9,134 bases of DNA from Bacteroidaceae bacterium (GCA_016302435.1 JAEDNQ010000095.1:1-9134), one strand, 5' to 3'. Positions 1 to 6,570 are shown, counted from the stretch's first letter. Notes: generated from the sequence alone by a model not told the origin. Made by a program: numbers and translations.

Positions 1-14
1 TAATTAAGACAATT

Positions 15-49
15 AAAGGGCCGGGAGTGGATAACTCCGCGGCCCTTTT
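15..49. terminator. Strong, probably bidirectional hairpin terminator
   Basis: Bases 15-22 (AAAGGGCC) pair with 41-48 (GGCCCTTT). G23 pairs with C40, G39 is bulged, and 24-28 pairs with 34-38 around the loop GGATA: 14 pairs in all. On the plus strand it ends in TTTT. On the minus strand it runs into an interrupted U-rich tail. It lies about 80 bases beyond the stop codon of the minus-strand GH13 gene and probably ends that transcript; it could also serve a plus-strand gene left of the window. Apart from this hairpin I see nothing in 1-131. Confidence 0.75.
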
Positions 50-131
50 CATGCCGATAATCTATTTTGTGCTTCTACCTTTATATGTAAGCAGACAGCA
101 TGAGCAGTCAAGTTTTATTCTGTAGAATGGT

Positions 132-1820
132 CTATAACTTGAACTTCAACACCTTGCCTCCATTGGCAGGTACCTCTAAGTAGATGGTGCCATCAGGTAT
201 GAGAGTCTTAGTCTCTTTCTTTCCTGTTAGAAGGTCTTTGCAGTCGCGAGGTTTGTTGCTGACGGGTATGTCCATGCAGTCAAAAGCGTGGGCAGGAATC
301 TTAGTCCACATGCGAGCAGGTTCATCGGAGAAGTTTGCCACTACCAGGATGAGCTCTTTTCCGCTCTTGCGCAGGAACGCATAGTGGCGATGCTCGTCCA
401 TGCCTTCGTTGTAGTTGACATACATGATGTCGAAGAACTGTCCTTCGCGTATGGCTTTCTCCAAGTTGCATATATTTAGCACCTTGGCATAGAAAGCCTG
501 TATGTCCTTCTCTTCCTTAGAGAGGAGCGTGCCGTCGAACTTATTGTTGTTGCGCCAGCGGCGGATGAGGTCTATAGTCCAGTAGTCGTAGATGGTAGTG
601 CGGCCGTCCTGTCCGCTAAAGCCTTCTGAGTACATGCCCTGTTCGCCGAGCTCCTGTCCGAAGTAGACCATGAAAGGATTGGTGTTCATGAGAGCGCTCA
701 CGAGCAGGGCAGGCTTTCCTTTGTCTGCATTGCCAGCGAAGAACTTTGATGCTATTCTCTGTTCGTCGTGATTCTCAAGGAAGTTGAGCATGTGTGAGTG
801 GATGTCGTCAATGCTCTGCCATGCGCCAGTGATGCCCATGGCCGACTGTCCTCCCATGACGGAACGGATAGTGTCGTAAAGGCCAACCTTGTCGTAGAGA
901 TAGTCGAAGTGTCCGCGGTATATATAGTTGCGGTACTCGTGAGGATTGTATATCTCGGCGATGAAGATTATATTAGGGTACTTGGCCTTGACCTGTGGTA
1001 TGACCCATCCCCAGAAGTCGCAAGGCACCATCTCTGCCATGTCGCAACGGAAGCCATCGATGCCCTTGCTTGCCCAGAAGAGAAGAATATCGCGCATCTT
1101 CAGCCATGTGTTTGGAGTGGAAGGGCAGAAGATGAGCTGGTGGCATCCCTGATAGTCTACTCCATAGTTGAGCTTAGCCGTCTCGTACCAGTCGTTTCTG
1201 CCAACCCACTGAGTGAAGCAGTCGTTGCCGGTAACCTTAGCAGGCGACTCCTCGTAGTCTCCCATCTCAGGGTCGTTGAGAGAGAAGTTGGGTGTGAAGG
1301 TAGTGCCAGGAAGGTAGTAGAAGTTGTTGTGAGGATCAAACATCACTGATGTGTCATCGTCTTCTCCGAGGTCTTTCACACCTTCAGGCTTAGCGTCAGA
1401 GTGATACTGGCGCGCCACATGATTAGGCACGAAGTCGATGATGACCTTCATGTCAGCACGATGAGTGCGCATGACCAAACGCTCAAACTCCTTCATGCGC
1501 TCAGGCACCTTTGTGGCGATGTCGGGGTCAATGTCGTAGTAATCCTTTATGGCGTAGGGGCTTCCTGCGTTTCCTTTTACAACGGCTGGGTGGTCACGCT
1601 TGATGCCGAAGTCAGAGTAGTCACTCTTGGTGGCATGCTCGATGACTCCGGTGTACCATACATGAGTGGCACCCAGTTTCTTTATTTCTGTCAGTGCGGC
1701 TGTGGTGAAGTCAGCCATCTTGCCGCATCCGTTTTCTTTTTTAGAGCCGTTGCTAACGTTTTTGTTAGCATTGGCTCCAAAAAGTCGGGTAAACACTTGG
1801 TAAATGACTATTTTCTCCAT
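132..1820 (-). CDS. Cytoplasmic GH13 alpha-amylase-family glycoside hydrolase
   Basis: This 562-residue protein acts on alpha-glucans such as starch or glycogen fragments. All four conserved GH13 regions are present: DFVPNH (Asp129 to His134), GFRCD with the expected nucleophile Asp260, FIAEI with the acid/base Glu289, and ENHD with transition-state Asp352. The barrel opens at residue 4 with IVIYQVFTRLFG, and a C-terminal beta domain follows from about residue 470. No signal peptide is visible, so it should act in the cytoplasm, unlike SusG-type outer-membrane amylases. I chose ATG at 1820 because homology begins there; a longer frame from TTG at 1865 would overlap fabD. The start is 22 bases after the fabD stop, so the two are probably cotranscribed, and no Shine-Dalgarno site is visible. 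Residues 13-28 are encoded by a large inverted repeat. Family membership is firm; subfamily and exact substrate cannot be read from the sequence. Confidence 0.9.
   Translation of the reverse strand: MEKIVIYQVFTRLFGANANKNVSNGSKKENGCGKMADFTTAALTEIKKLGATHVWYTGVIEHATKSDYSDFGIKRDHPAVVKGNAGSPYAIKDYYDIDPDIATKVPERMKEFERLVMRTHRADMKVIIDFVPNHVARQYHSDAKPEGVKDLGEDDDTSVMFDPHNNFYYLPGTTFTPNFSLNDPEMGDYEESPAKVTGNDCFTQWVGRNDWYETAKLNYGVDYQGCHQLIFCPSTPNTWLKMRDILLFWASKGIDGFRCDMAEMVPCDFWGWVIPQVKAKYPNIIFIAEIYNPHEYRNYIYRGHFDYLYDKVGLYDTIRSVMGGQSAMGITGAWQSIDDIHSHMLNFLENHDEQRIASKFFAGNADKGKPALLVSALMNTNPFMVYFGQELGEQGMYSEGFSGQDGRTTIYDYWTIDLIRRWRNNNKFDGTLLSKEEKDIQAFYAKVLNICNLEKAIREGQFFDIMYVNYNEGMDEHRHYAFLRKSGKELILVVANFSDEPARMWTKIPAHAFDCMDIPVSNKPRDCKDLLTGKKETKTLIPDGTIYLEVPANGGKVLKFKL
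1738..1783. repeat. Imperfect inverted repeat inside the GH13 coding sequence
   Basis: Three paired blocks nest around a 6-base loop at 1758-1763: TGCTAAC (1751-1757) with GTTAGCA (1764-1770), GAGCC (1744-1748) with GGCTC (1773-1777), and TTTTT (1738-1742) with AAAAA (1779-1783). That is 17 Watson-Crick pairs with small mismatches between blocks. It covers codons 13 to 28, encoding an Asn-, Lys- and Ser-rich stretch between the first barrel strand and the GKMADFT segment. It may be a small palindromic insertion in a permissive loop, or an mRNA hairpin near the translation start. Confidence 0.7.
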
Positions 1821-1842
1821 AGAGTGTGAGATAGTCGTGTGT

Positions 1843-2730
1843 TTATGAGATGCCTTTGATGGCAACGTTGCGGTCTATCTTGGCTATCATGCCTTGGAGA
1901 GCCTTGCCTGGTCCACACTCTGTGAAGTCGTCAGCACCAGCAGCAATCATGGCCTGCACTTCGTATGTCCACTTGACAGGGGCAGTAAGCTGAGCTATGA
2001 GGTTCTGCTTGATTTCCTCAGGACAAGTGTGTGCCTTCGCGTCAACATTCTGGTATACTGGGCACTTTGGCTCAGAGAATGTTGTAGCTTCGATGGCAGC
2101 CTGCAGTTCGTCCTTGGCTGGCTGCATGAGAGGAGAGTGGAAAGCACCACCCACAGGAAGCACGAGAGCTCTTTTAGCTCCGGCAGCCTTGAGAGCTTCG
2201 CAAGCTTCGTTGATGGCCTCCACGTTGCCAGAGATGACGAGCTGACCAGGGTTGTTGTAGTTAGCAGGCACGACGATGTGGCCAGGCTTAGAGATGGAAG
2301 CGCATATCTCCTCTATCTTGCTGTCGTCAAGTCCGATGATAGCAGCCATAGTAGATGGAGCAGCCTCGCAAGCCTTCTGCATTGCCATGGCACGCTGAGC
2401 AACGAGTTTCAGACCATCCTCGAAAGACATGGCACCAGCAGCTACGAGAGCAGAGAACTCACCGAGAGAGTGTCCGCCCACCATGTCTGCATCAAACTCG
2501 TCTCCGAGGCAGATGGCCTTGATGACAGAGTGAAGGAAGACAGCAGGCTGAGTCACCTTTGTCTGCTTGAGTTCTTCGGCTGTGCCTTCAAACATTATCT
2601 TAGTGATTTCAAAGCCGAGAATCTCATTTGCCTTGTCAAAGAGTTCCTTGGCTACTGGATTGGATTCGTAGAGGTCTTTGCCCATGCCTGTGAACTGGGC
2701 ACCCTGACCAGGGAATACAAATGCTTTCAT
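1843..2730 (-). CDS. fabD: Malonyl-CoA:ACP transacylase
   Basis: FabD moves malonyl groups from coenzyme A to acyl carrier protein, supplying the extender unit for type II fatty-acid synthesis in the cytoplasm. The 295-residue protein has normal family length. It shows the N-terminal PGQGAQ loop (Gln9, oxyanion hole), the nucleophile motif GHSLGE with Ser88, Arg113 for binding the malonyl carboxylate, and the catalytic His198 in GGAFHSP. The C-terminal ECGPGKALQGM motif is also typical. ATG at 2730 begins MKAFVFPGQG exactly where the family begins; an in-frame GTG at 2769 would add 13 unrelated residues. No Shine-Dalgarno site is visible, and I found no convincing TAnnTTTG promoter in the gap upstream. 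The GH13 gene follows closely. It stands apart from other fab genes here, so its transcription may start in or near the repeat region upstream. Confidence 0.97.
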   Translation of the reverse strand: MKAFVFPGQGAQFTGMGKDLYESNPVAKELFDKANEILGFEITKIMFEGTAEELKQTKVTQPAVFLHSVIKAICLGDEFDADMVGGHSLGEFSALVAAGAMSFEDGLKLVAQRAMAMQKACEAAPSTMAAIIGLDDSKIEEICASISKPGHIVVPANYNNPGQLVISGNVEAINEACEALKAAGAKRALVLPVGGAFHSPLMQPAKDELQAAIEATTFSEPKCPVYQNVDAKAHTCPEEIKQNLIAQLTAPVKWTYEVQAMIAAGADDFTECGPGKALQGMIAKIDRNVAIKGIS

Positions 2731-2780
2731 AATTGTAATGTGTGTTTTATGGCCTTGGCAGACTTTCACCAGTCTATCAC

Positions 2781-2870
2781 TTATAGCTTCTTGGTTGTAG
2801 GTGTGCTGCCTGTCAGAGGGCCTGTGTGAGGGTTAATGTCGTTATGTGCAGATGGAAGAAGTTTACTCAT
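2781..2870 (-). CDS. Possible 29-residue small protein upstream of fabD
   Basis: An ATG-to-TAA frame of 29 residues begins MSKLLPSAHND and ends STPTTKKL. It is rich in Thr, Pro and Gly and ends in two Lys and Leu. I recognise no family. Its codons (AAC, GAC, GGC, AAG, ACA) resemble those of the neighbouring genes, which is mild support for coding. It lies 50 bases before the fabD start, with a small hairpin (AGACT at 2760-2764, AGTCT at 2771-2775) between. No Shine-Dalgarno site is seen, which means little in this phylum. It could be a real small protein, a regulatory upstream ORF, or a chance frame. Confidence 0.3.
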   Translation of the reverse strand: MSKLLPSAHNDINPHTGPLTGSTPTTKKL

Positions 2871-2888
2871 GATGAGCAGTAACTTCTA

Positions 2889-3031
2889 TTTTCCATTATA
2901 AATGTTTCCCATGAAAATATTTCCCGTGGTAGCTATTTCCCGTGAAAAATATTTCCTATGGTAGAAATTTATCATGAAAAATATTTCCCGTGATAACTAC
3001 TTACCATGAAAAAAATCTCCATGATAAAAAA
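2889..3031. repeat. Degenerate tandem repeat, nine 16-bp units in alternating types
   Basis: On the plus strand nine units follow one another, starting at 2889, 2905, 2920, 2936, 2952, 2968, 2984, 3000 and 3016. All are 16 bp except the second, which is 15. The common core is TTTCCCRTG. Units alternate between a type ending GAAAAATA (for example TTTCCCGTGAAAAATA at 2936) and a type ending GRTARNTA (for example TTTCCCGTGATAACTA at 2984), giving a 32-bp higher period. The first type holds short inverted arms TTTC/GAAA. The last unit merges with the A-run that forms the U-tract of the rplT terminator. There are no unique spacers, so this is not CRISPR. Function unknown. Confidence 0.85.
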
Positions 3032-3062
3032 AGCATCTTTCCCTTGATGAGAAAGATGCTTT
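3026..3062 (-). terminator. Intrinsic terminator of the infC-rpmI-rplT transcript
   Basis: Read on the minus strand, AAAGCATCTTTC (3062-3051) and GAAAGATGCTTT (3041-3030) form a 12-bp perfect stem with a 9-base loop. It runs into seven consecutive U residues (3032-3026), three of which belong to the stem. It starts 23 bases after the rplT stop codon, the expected place for the end of this operon. Confidence 0.92.
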
Positions 3063-3084
3063 ATGATAGTAATTTGATGTCGAT

Positions 3085-3429
3085 TTACTTAACCTTCTCA
3101 ACAATGGCCTTGAATGCCTCAGCATTGTTTACTGCGAGATATGCAAGTGTCTTACGGTTAATTTCGATGCCTGCATTGTGAAGAGCACCCATAAGCTGTG
3201 AGTAAGACATACCTTCGAGACGTGCAGCAGCATTGATGCGCTGAATCCAGAGAGCGCGGAATTCGCGCTTCTTGCGACGGCGGTCTGCGAAAGCGTATGT
3301 TAAGCCCTTTTCGTAGGCATTTTTGGCAACGGTCCAAACGTTCTTACGAGCGCCGAACTGACCCTTTACGCGCTTAAGAATCTTCTTGCGACGAGCGCGT
3401 GATGCAACATGATTTACTGATCTTGGCAT
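3085..3429 (-). CDS. rplT: 50S ribosomal protein L20
   Basis: L20 (bL20) binds 23S rRNA early in 50S assembly and is needed for it. The 114-residue protein has normal length and begins with the very basic N-terminal arm PRSVNHVASRARRKKILKR, followed by the globular part with RKKREFRALWIQRINAA and the NRKTLAYLA segment. It is the last gene of infC-rpmI-rplT and is followed by a strong terminator. The 112-base gap before it is long for this operon and holds a hairpin. In Escherichia coli and Bacillus subtilis L20 represses its own operon by binding mRNA; the same here is inference. The start is preceded by an A-rich tract and no Shine-Dalgarno site. Confidence 0.99.
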   Translation of the reverse strand: MPRSVNHVASRARRKKILKRVKGQFGARKNVWTVAKNAYEKGLTYAFADRRRKKREFRALWIQRINAAARLEGMSYSQLMGALHNAGIEINRKTLAYLAVNNAEAFKAIVEKVK

Positions 3430-3448
3430 AATTTTTTTGTTTTTTGAA

Positions 3449-3487
3449 TGTTAGCGGTGGCGCGGCGGTCACTCTTAGGAGCTAACA
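3449..3487 (-). promoter_or_regulatory. Hairpin in the rplT leader, candidate L20 operator
   Basis: In the minus-strand RNA, UGUUAGC (3487-3481) pairs with GCUAACA (3455-3449), a 7-bp perfect stem. Inside, GUG/CAC can pair to leave a C-rich loop, so the element looks like two stacked helices with an asymmetric internal loop. It ends 19 bases before the rplT ATG. Just upstream, 3509-3501 reads TAACTTTAA, one base from the -7 form, a weak hint of an internal promoter. The position suits autoregulation by L20, but I cannot show that it mimics the 23S rRNA site. Confidence 0.4.
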
Positions 3488-3541
3488 AGTCTGTTAATCT
3501 TTAAAGTTAAATTCTTACTGATAGTGGTGTCACATGTCGGA

Positions 3542-3739
3542 TTAAGCGAGGCAAAGCTGCTCACGAACCATCTTGCGGTTAGCCTTCACGACGATAGCGC
3601 TGTGGTCGAGATTTCTCTTTTGCTTCTTTGTCTTCTTTGTCAGGATGTGACTGTGGTAAGCGTGCTGACGCTTGATTTTTCCGGTACCAGTAAGAGCGAA
3701 ACGCTTCTTAGCAGCGGACTTGGTTTTAACTTTTGGCAT
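3542..3739 (-). CDS. rpmI: 50S ribosomal protein L35
   Basis: L35 (bL35) is a small, highly basic protein of the large subunit. The 65-residue sequence has normal length and the family opening MPKVKTKSAAKKRFALTGTG, then the KIKRQHAYHSHILTKKTKKQKR core. The ATG at 3739 matches the family start and sits directly after a run of seven A residues with no Shine-Dalgarno site. It lies between infC and rplT in the standard order. Confidence 0.99.
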   Translation of the reverse strand: MPKVKTKSAAKKRFALTGTGKIKRQHAYHSHILTKKTKKQKRNLDHSAIVVKANRKMVREQLCLA

Positions 3740-3869
3740 TTTTTTGTTGTTTTAAATTATTAATGTATAGTGGCAACGCATATACCCGGCGTTACGCACC
3801 TTTCTCTCTTGTGATTGTAAAAGGGTGGGGGAGAGGGGACTGCTCATCGCGCATCTTCCTGTCCCGTCC
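3740..3869 (-). promoter_or_regulatory. infC-rpmI intergenic leader with two possible hairpins
   Basis: This 130-base gap is long for an infC-rpmI junction. In the minus-strand RNA, GGGAC (3865-3861) can pair with GUCCC (3840-3836) around a 20-base loop, and AACGC (3793-3789) with GCGUU (3779-3775) around a 9-base loop. The sequence GUAUA (3785-3781) can pair instead with UAUAC (3769-3765), so alternative folds exist. In E. coli the L20 translational operator lies in the same interval. Neither stem is strong, so the assignment is tentative. Confidence 0.25.
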
Positions 3870-4553
3870 TTACTTTTTGTCTGCAGCAGCGAGCTTCTCC
3901 GCGAGTCCTGCAAAGGGACTGTTAGGATTTGGCTTGCTTGCCTCAGCCTCCGTCTCAGACTCCTTGTCAGCTTTGGCTTGTACCTCAGCCGCCTCGTTGT
4001 CTCGTTTCTGCTGACTCTTCTTAGGCTGTCCAGCTTTCTTAGGAGCGAGGGTGAGGAACATCTTCTTACCTTCGAGAGAAGGCATGCTCTCAACCTTGGC
4101 GAGCTCTTCGAGGTCGTTGGCAAATCGGAGGAGGAGCACTTCACCTTGTTCTTTGAAGACGATAGAGCGCCCCTTGAAGAAGACGTAAGCCTTCACCTTG
4201 TTGCCGTCGCTGAGGAACTCCTGAGCGTGCTTGAGCTTGAAGGCGTAGTCGGCATCGCCCGTTTGGGGTCCGAAACGTATTTCCTTAACTTCGACCTTGA
4301 CTTGCTTAGCTTTGAGTTCCTTTGCTTTCTTTTTCTGCTGGTAGAGGAACTTGGAGTAGTCGATGAGTCGGCATACCGGAGGTTGTGCGTTAGGAGATAT
4401 CTCTACAAGGTCTACACCTTTCTCGTCAGCAAGACGTATTGCGTCTTTTGTGTTCATGACAGTAGATTCGATGCCATCGCCTACGATTCTCACTTCGTGT
4501 ACACGAATCTGTTCGTTGATTCTGTACTGTTGTTTTTTATTATCGCCTTTCAT
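3870..4553 (-). CDS. infC: Translation initiation factor IF-3
   Basis: IF-3 binds the 30S subunit, keeps it apart from 50S and proofreads the start codon and initiator tRNA. The N domain spans about residues 10-75 (YRINEQIRVHEVRIVGDG, then PPVCRLIDYSKFLYQQ), a Lys-rich linker follows, and the C domain spans about 85-170 (KEIRFGPQTGDADYAFK, KGRSIVFKEQG). At 227 residues it is longer than the 180 of E. coli because of a charged Lys/Glu/Ala/Gln tail from about 172, common in this phylum. ATG at 4553 fits the family, but an in-frame AUU at 4559 with a better-spaced Shine-Dalgarno site would add only two residues (Ile/Met-Leu). Since infC starts at AUU in E. coli for feedback control, that alternative is credible. 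The gene lies 73 bases after thrS. Confidence 0.97.
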   Translation of the reverse strand: MKGDNKKQQYRINEQIRVHEVRIVGDGIESTVMNTKDAIRLADEKGVDLVEISPNAQPPVCRLIDYSKFLYQQKKKAKELKAKQVKVEVKEIRFGPQTGDADYAFKLKHAQEFLSDGNKVKAYVFFKGRSIVFKEQGEVLLLRFANDLEELAKVESMPSLEGKKMFLTLAPKKAGQPKKSQQKRDNEAAEVQAKADKESETEAEASKPNPNSPFAGLAEKLAAADKK

Positions 4554-4558
4554 TAAAA

Positions 4559-4571
4559 TATGATTGTCCTT
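4559..4571 (-). promoter_or_regulatory. Shine-Dalgarno site and possible AUU start of infC
   Basis: AAGGA (4571-4567) lies 7 bases before an in-frame ATT (4559-4557) and 13 bases before the ATG (4553-4551). Seven bases is good spacing and thirteen is poor. No other gene in the window has a clear Shine-Dalgarno site. This supports AUU initiation or competition between AUU and AUG, but translation from the AUG alone cannot be excluded. Confidence 0.45.
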
Positions 4572-4620
4572 CGGTATGTTGTGTTAAGTGTTTTTTGTTG
4601 TTTATTTTTTATTTTCGACT

Positions 4621-4652
4621 GCAAAGTTAAATATTTTCCGTCATTTGACGAA
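4621..4652 (-). promoter_or_regulatory. Promoter for infC-rpmI-rplT, overlapping the thrS stop
   Basis: The -7 element TAACTTTGC (4629-4621) fits the Bacteroidetes housekeeping form TAnnTTTGC exactly, and its first three bases are the thrS stop codon. Nineteen bases upstream, TTCG (4652-4649) differs at one position from the -33 form TTTG. Transcription would start roughly 60 bases before infC. thrS read-through could still feed the operon. Confidence 0.65.
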
Positions 4653-6570
4653 CTTCTTCTTGAATTTTCTTTGCAAAATCTTCAATTTTCATTGTTTCTT
4701 GTGCCTGCGTGCCCTGTTTTCTGACGTTTACAGTACAATCGGCGGCTTCTTTTTCGCCCACGACGAGCATGTATGGGATGTGCTTGATTTCGTTGTCTCG
4801 AATCTTTCGTCCTATCTTTTCGTTGCGGTCGTCGACGATAGCTCTGATGTCTTGCTTGCTGAGAGTCTCAGCTACCTGCTGTGCATAGTCGTTGAACTTC
4901 TCCGAGATGGGGAGTATGACTACCTGGTCAGGGATGAGCCAGAGAGGGAATCGTCCGGCTGTATGCTCGATGAGGACAGCGATGAATCGTTCCATAGAGC
5001 CGAAAGGTGCGCGGTGGATCATGACAGGTCTGTGCTTCTTGTTATCAGCACCTGTATACTCGAGCTGGAAGCGTTCTGGGAGATTGTAGTCTACCTGGAT
5101 GGTGCCGAGCTGCCAGCGACGTCCGAGCGCGTCCTTAATCATGAAGTCGAGTTTAGGGCCATAGAAAGCAGCCTCGCCAAGTTCGGTGCGAGTGCTCAGT
5201 CCCTTCTCAGCACAAGCCTCGATGATAGCATTTTCAGCCTCTTCCCACACTTCGTCCGAGCCGATGTACTTCTCCTTGTCAGATGGGTCGCGGAGTGAAA
5301 TCTGAGCCTCGAAGTCTTTAAAGTCAAGAGCCTTGAAGATGATGTTGATGATGTCCATCACACGGAGGAACTCCTGCTTCACCTGGTCGGGACGGCAGAA
5401 GATGTGAGCGTCGTCCTGAGTGAAGGAGCGCACGCGTGTGAGGCCGTGGAGCTCGCCAGACTGCTCGTAGCGGTATACCGTTCCAAATTCTGCACAACGG
5501 AAAGGCAGATCCTTGTATGAGCGAGGCTGTGAGGCGAAGATTTCGCAGTGGTGAGGGCAGTTCATAGGCTTGAGCAGATATTCCTCGCCCTCCTCAGGAG
5601 TGTGGATAGGCTGGAAAGAGTCCTTGCCGTAGTGTGCGTAGTGGCCAGAAGTCACGTAGAGGTTTTTGCCGCCGATGTGTGGAGTGATGACCTCCTGGTA
5701 GCCATATCTCTTCTGAATCTTGCGCAGGAAGTCCTGAAGGCGGAGACGGAGAGCTGTGCCCTTTGGCAGCCACAGAGGCAGTCCCTTGCCCACACGCTCA
5801 GAGAACATGAAGAGTTCCATCTCCTTGCCGATCTTGCGGTGGTCGCGCTTCTTAGCTTCTTCGAGAGCCACGAGATATTCGTCGAGCATTTTCTTCTTTG
5901 GGAAAGAGATGCCGTAGATGCGAGTCATCATAGGACGCTTCTCGTCGCCTCTCCAGTAGGCGGCAGCCAGAGAGAGTAGCTTGAAAGCCTTTATTGGGGC
6001 AGTCGTCATGAGGTGTGGGCCCTTGCAGAGGTCGATGTAGTTGCCCTGAGTGTAAGTGGTGATTTTGCCGTCCTCAAGCTCGGCAATGAGTTCATTCTTG
6101 TATGTCTGACCCTTAGATGCGAAGAGCTCCATCACGTCTGTCTTGGAGATGTCCTTGCGCACGAGGGCTTCCTTCTTCTGCTGGAGTTCCTGCATCTTCT
6201 TCTCTATCTTTGGGAAGTCAGCATCGCTGAGCTTGACGCCTTCAGGTGGCATGACATCATAGTAGAAGCCATTTTCGATAGCAGGGCCTATACCGAACTG
6301 TGTGCCGGGATAGAGCTCTTCTATAGCCTCAGCCATGAGGTGGGCAGAAGTGTGCCAGAAGGCATGTTTTCCTTCAGCATCCTCAAATTTGTACAATGCT
6401 ATTGTCGCGTCCTCGTTGATAGGACGGTTCAGCTCTGTTGTCTCGCCATTGACTCCGCAGGCGATGACATCCTGAGCAAGTCGCTGGCTGATGCTCTCTG
6501 CTATCTGCAGTCCTGTTACGCCAGCTTCGTACTCTCTGACTGAATTGTCAGGAAATGTTATTTTTATCAT
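4627..6570 (-). CDS. thrS: Threonyl-tRNA synthetase
   Basis: ThrRS charges tRNA-Thr with threonine and hydrolyses mischarged Ser-tRNA. The 647-residue protein has the full bacterial layout: TGS domain (about 1-62), editing domain with the four expected residues His73, His77, Cys182 and His186, class II catalytic core (about 245-540) with the zinc ligands Cys338, His389 and His519, and the C-terminal anticodon-binding domain (about 545-647). Motif 2 lies at about 357-380 and motif 3 around residue 540 (HTAGRFPLWL). No key residue is missing. ATG at 6570 gives MIKITFPD, the usual TGS start. A structured leader and a 12-codon ORF precede it; E. coli ThrRS represses its own mRNA through a leader operator, so control at this site is plausible. 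infC follows, as in many bacteria. Confidence 0.99.
   Translation of the reverse strand: MIKITFPDNSVREYEAGVTGLQIAESISQRLAQDVIACGVNGETTELNRPINEDATIALYKFEDAEGKHAFWHTSAHLMAEAIEELYPGTQFGIGPAIENGFYYDVMPPEGVKLSDADFPKIEKKMQELQQKKEALVRKDISKTDVMELFASKGQTYKNELIAELEDGKITTYTQGNYIDLCKGPHLMTTAPIKAFKLLSLAAAYWRGDEKRPMMTRIYGISFPKKKMLDEYLVALEEAKKRDHRKIGKEMELFMFSERVGKGLPLWLPKGTALRLRLQDFLRKIQKRYGYQEVITPHIGGKNLYVTSGHYAHYGKDSFQPIHTPEEGEEYLLKPMNCPHHCEIFASQPRSYKDLPFRCAEFGTVYRYEQSGELHGLTRVRSFTQDDAHIFCRPDQVKQEFLRVMDIINIIFKALDFKDFEAQISLRDPSDKEKYIGSDEVWEEAENAIIEACAEKGLSTRTELGEAAFYGPKLDFMIKDALGRRWQLGTIQVDYNLPERFQLEYTGADNKKHRPVMIHRAPFGSMERFIAVLIEHTAGRFPLWLIPDQVVILPISEKFNDYAQQVAETLSKQDIRAIVDDRNEKIGRKIRDNEIKHIPYMLVVGEKEAADCTVNVRKQGTQAQETMKIEDFAKKIQEEVRQMTENI

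Noticed and set aside
798..1349. 183-codon plus-strand frame inside the GH13 gene
   Set aside because: Antisense shadow of a gene with all four GH13 regions; no start context or known motif.
1821..1865. Longer GH13 start at TTG, overlapping fabD
   Set aside because: The extra 15 residues are unlike the family; MEKIVIYQVF from 1820 is the natural opening.
2731..2769. Longer fabD start at GTG
   Set aside because: Adds 13 residues that do not fit the family; ATG at 2730 begins the conserved MKAFVFPGQG.
1894..2829. 311-codon plus-strand frame opposite fabD
   Set aside because: It is the antisense of a gene with complete FabD motifs, shows no family features, and runs past both gene ends without meaning.
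2731..3025. 6S-like Bacteroidales-1 RNA, which I recall as often lying downstream of rplT
   Set aside because: I found no long bulged rod or TAnnTTTG promoter here; the interval is filled by the repeat and the small ORF. A covariance-model search would settle it.
2889..3031. CRISPR array
   Set aside because: Units are contiguous with no unique spacers, repeats are only 16 bp and degenerate, and no cas gene is near.
3792..3854. 20-codon minus-strand ORF in the infC-rpmI gap (starts MRDEQSPLPH)
   Set aside because: Short, overlaps the proposed leader structures, and has no start context or recognisable product.
3752..4144. 130-codon minus-strand frame overlapping the end of infC
   Set aside because: Ser/Arg-rich translation in another frame of infC; no support beyond being open.
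3825..4556. 243-codon plus-strand frame opposite infC
   Set aside because: Antisense shadow; the minus strand encodes full IF-3. Its Leu/Ser-rich runs are what reversed Glu/Lys codons give.
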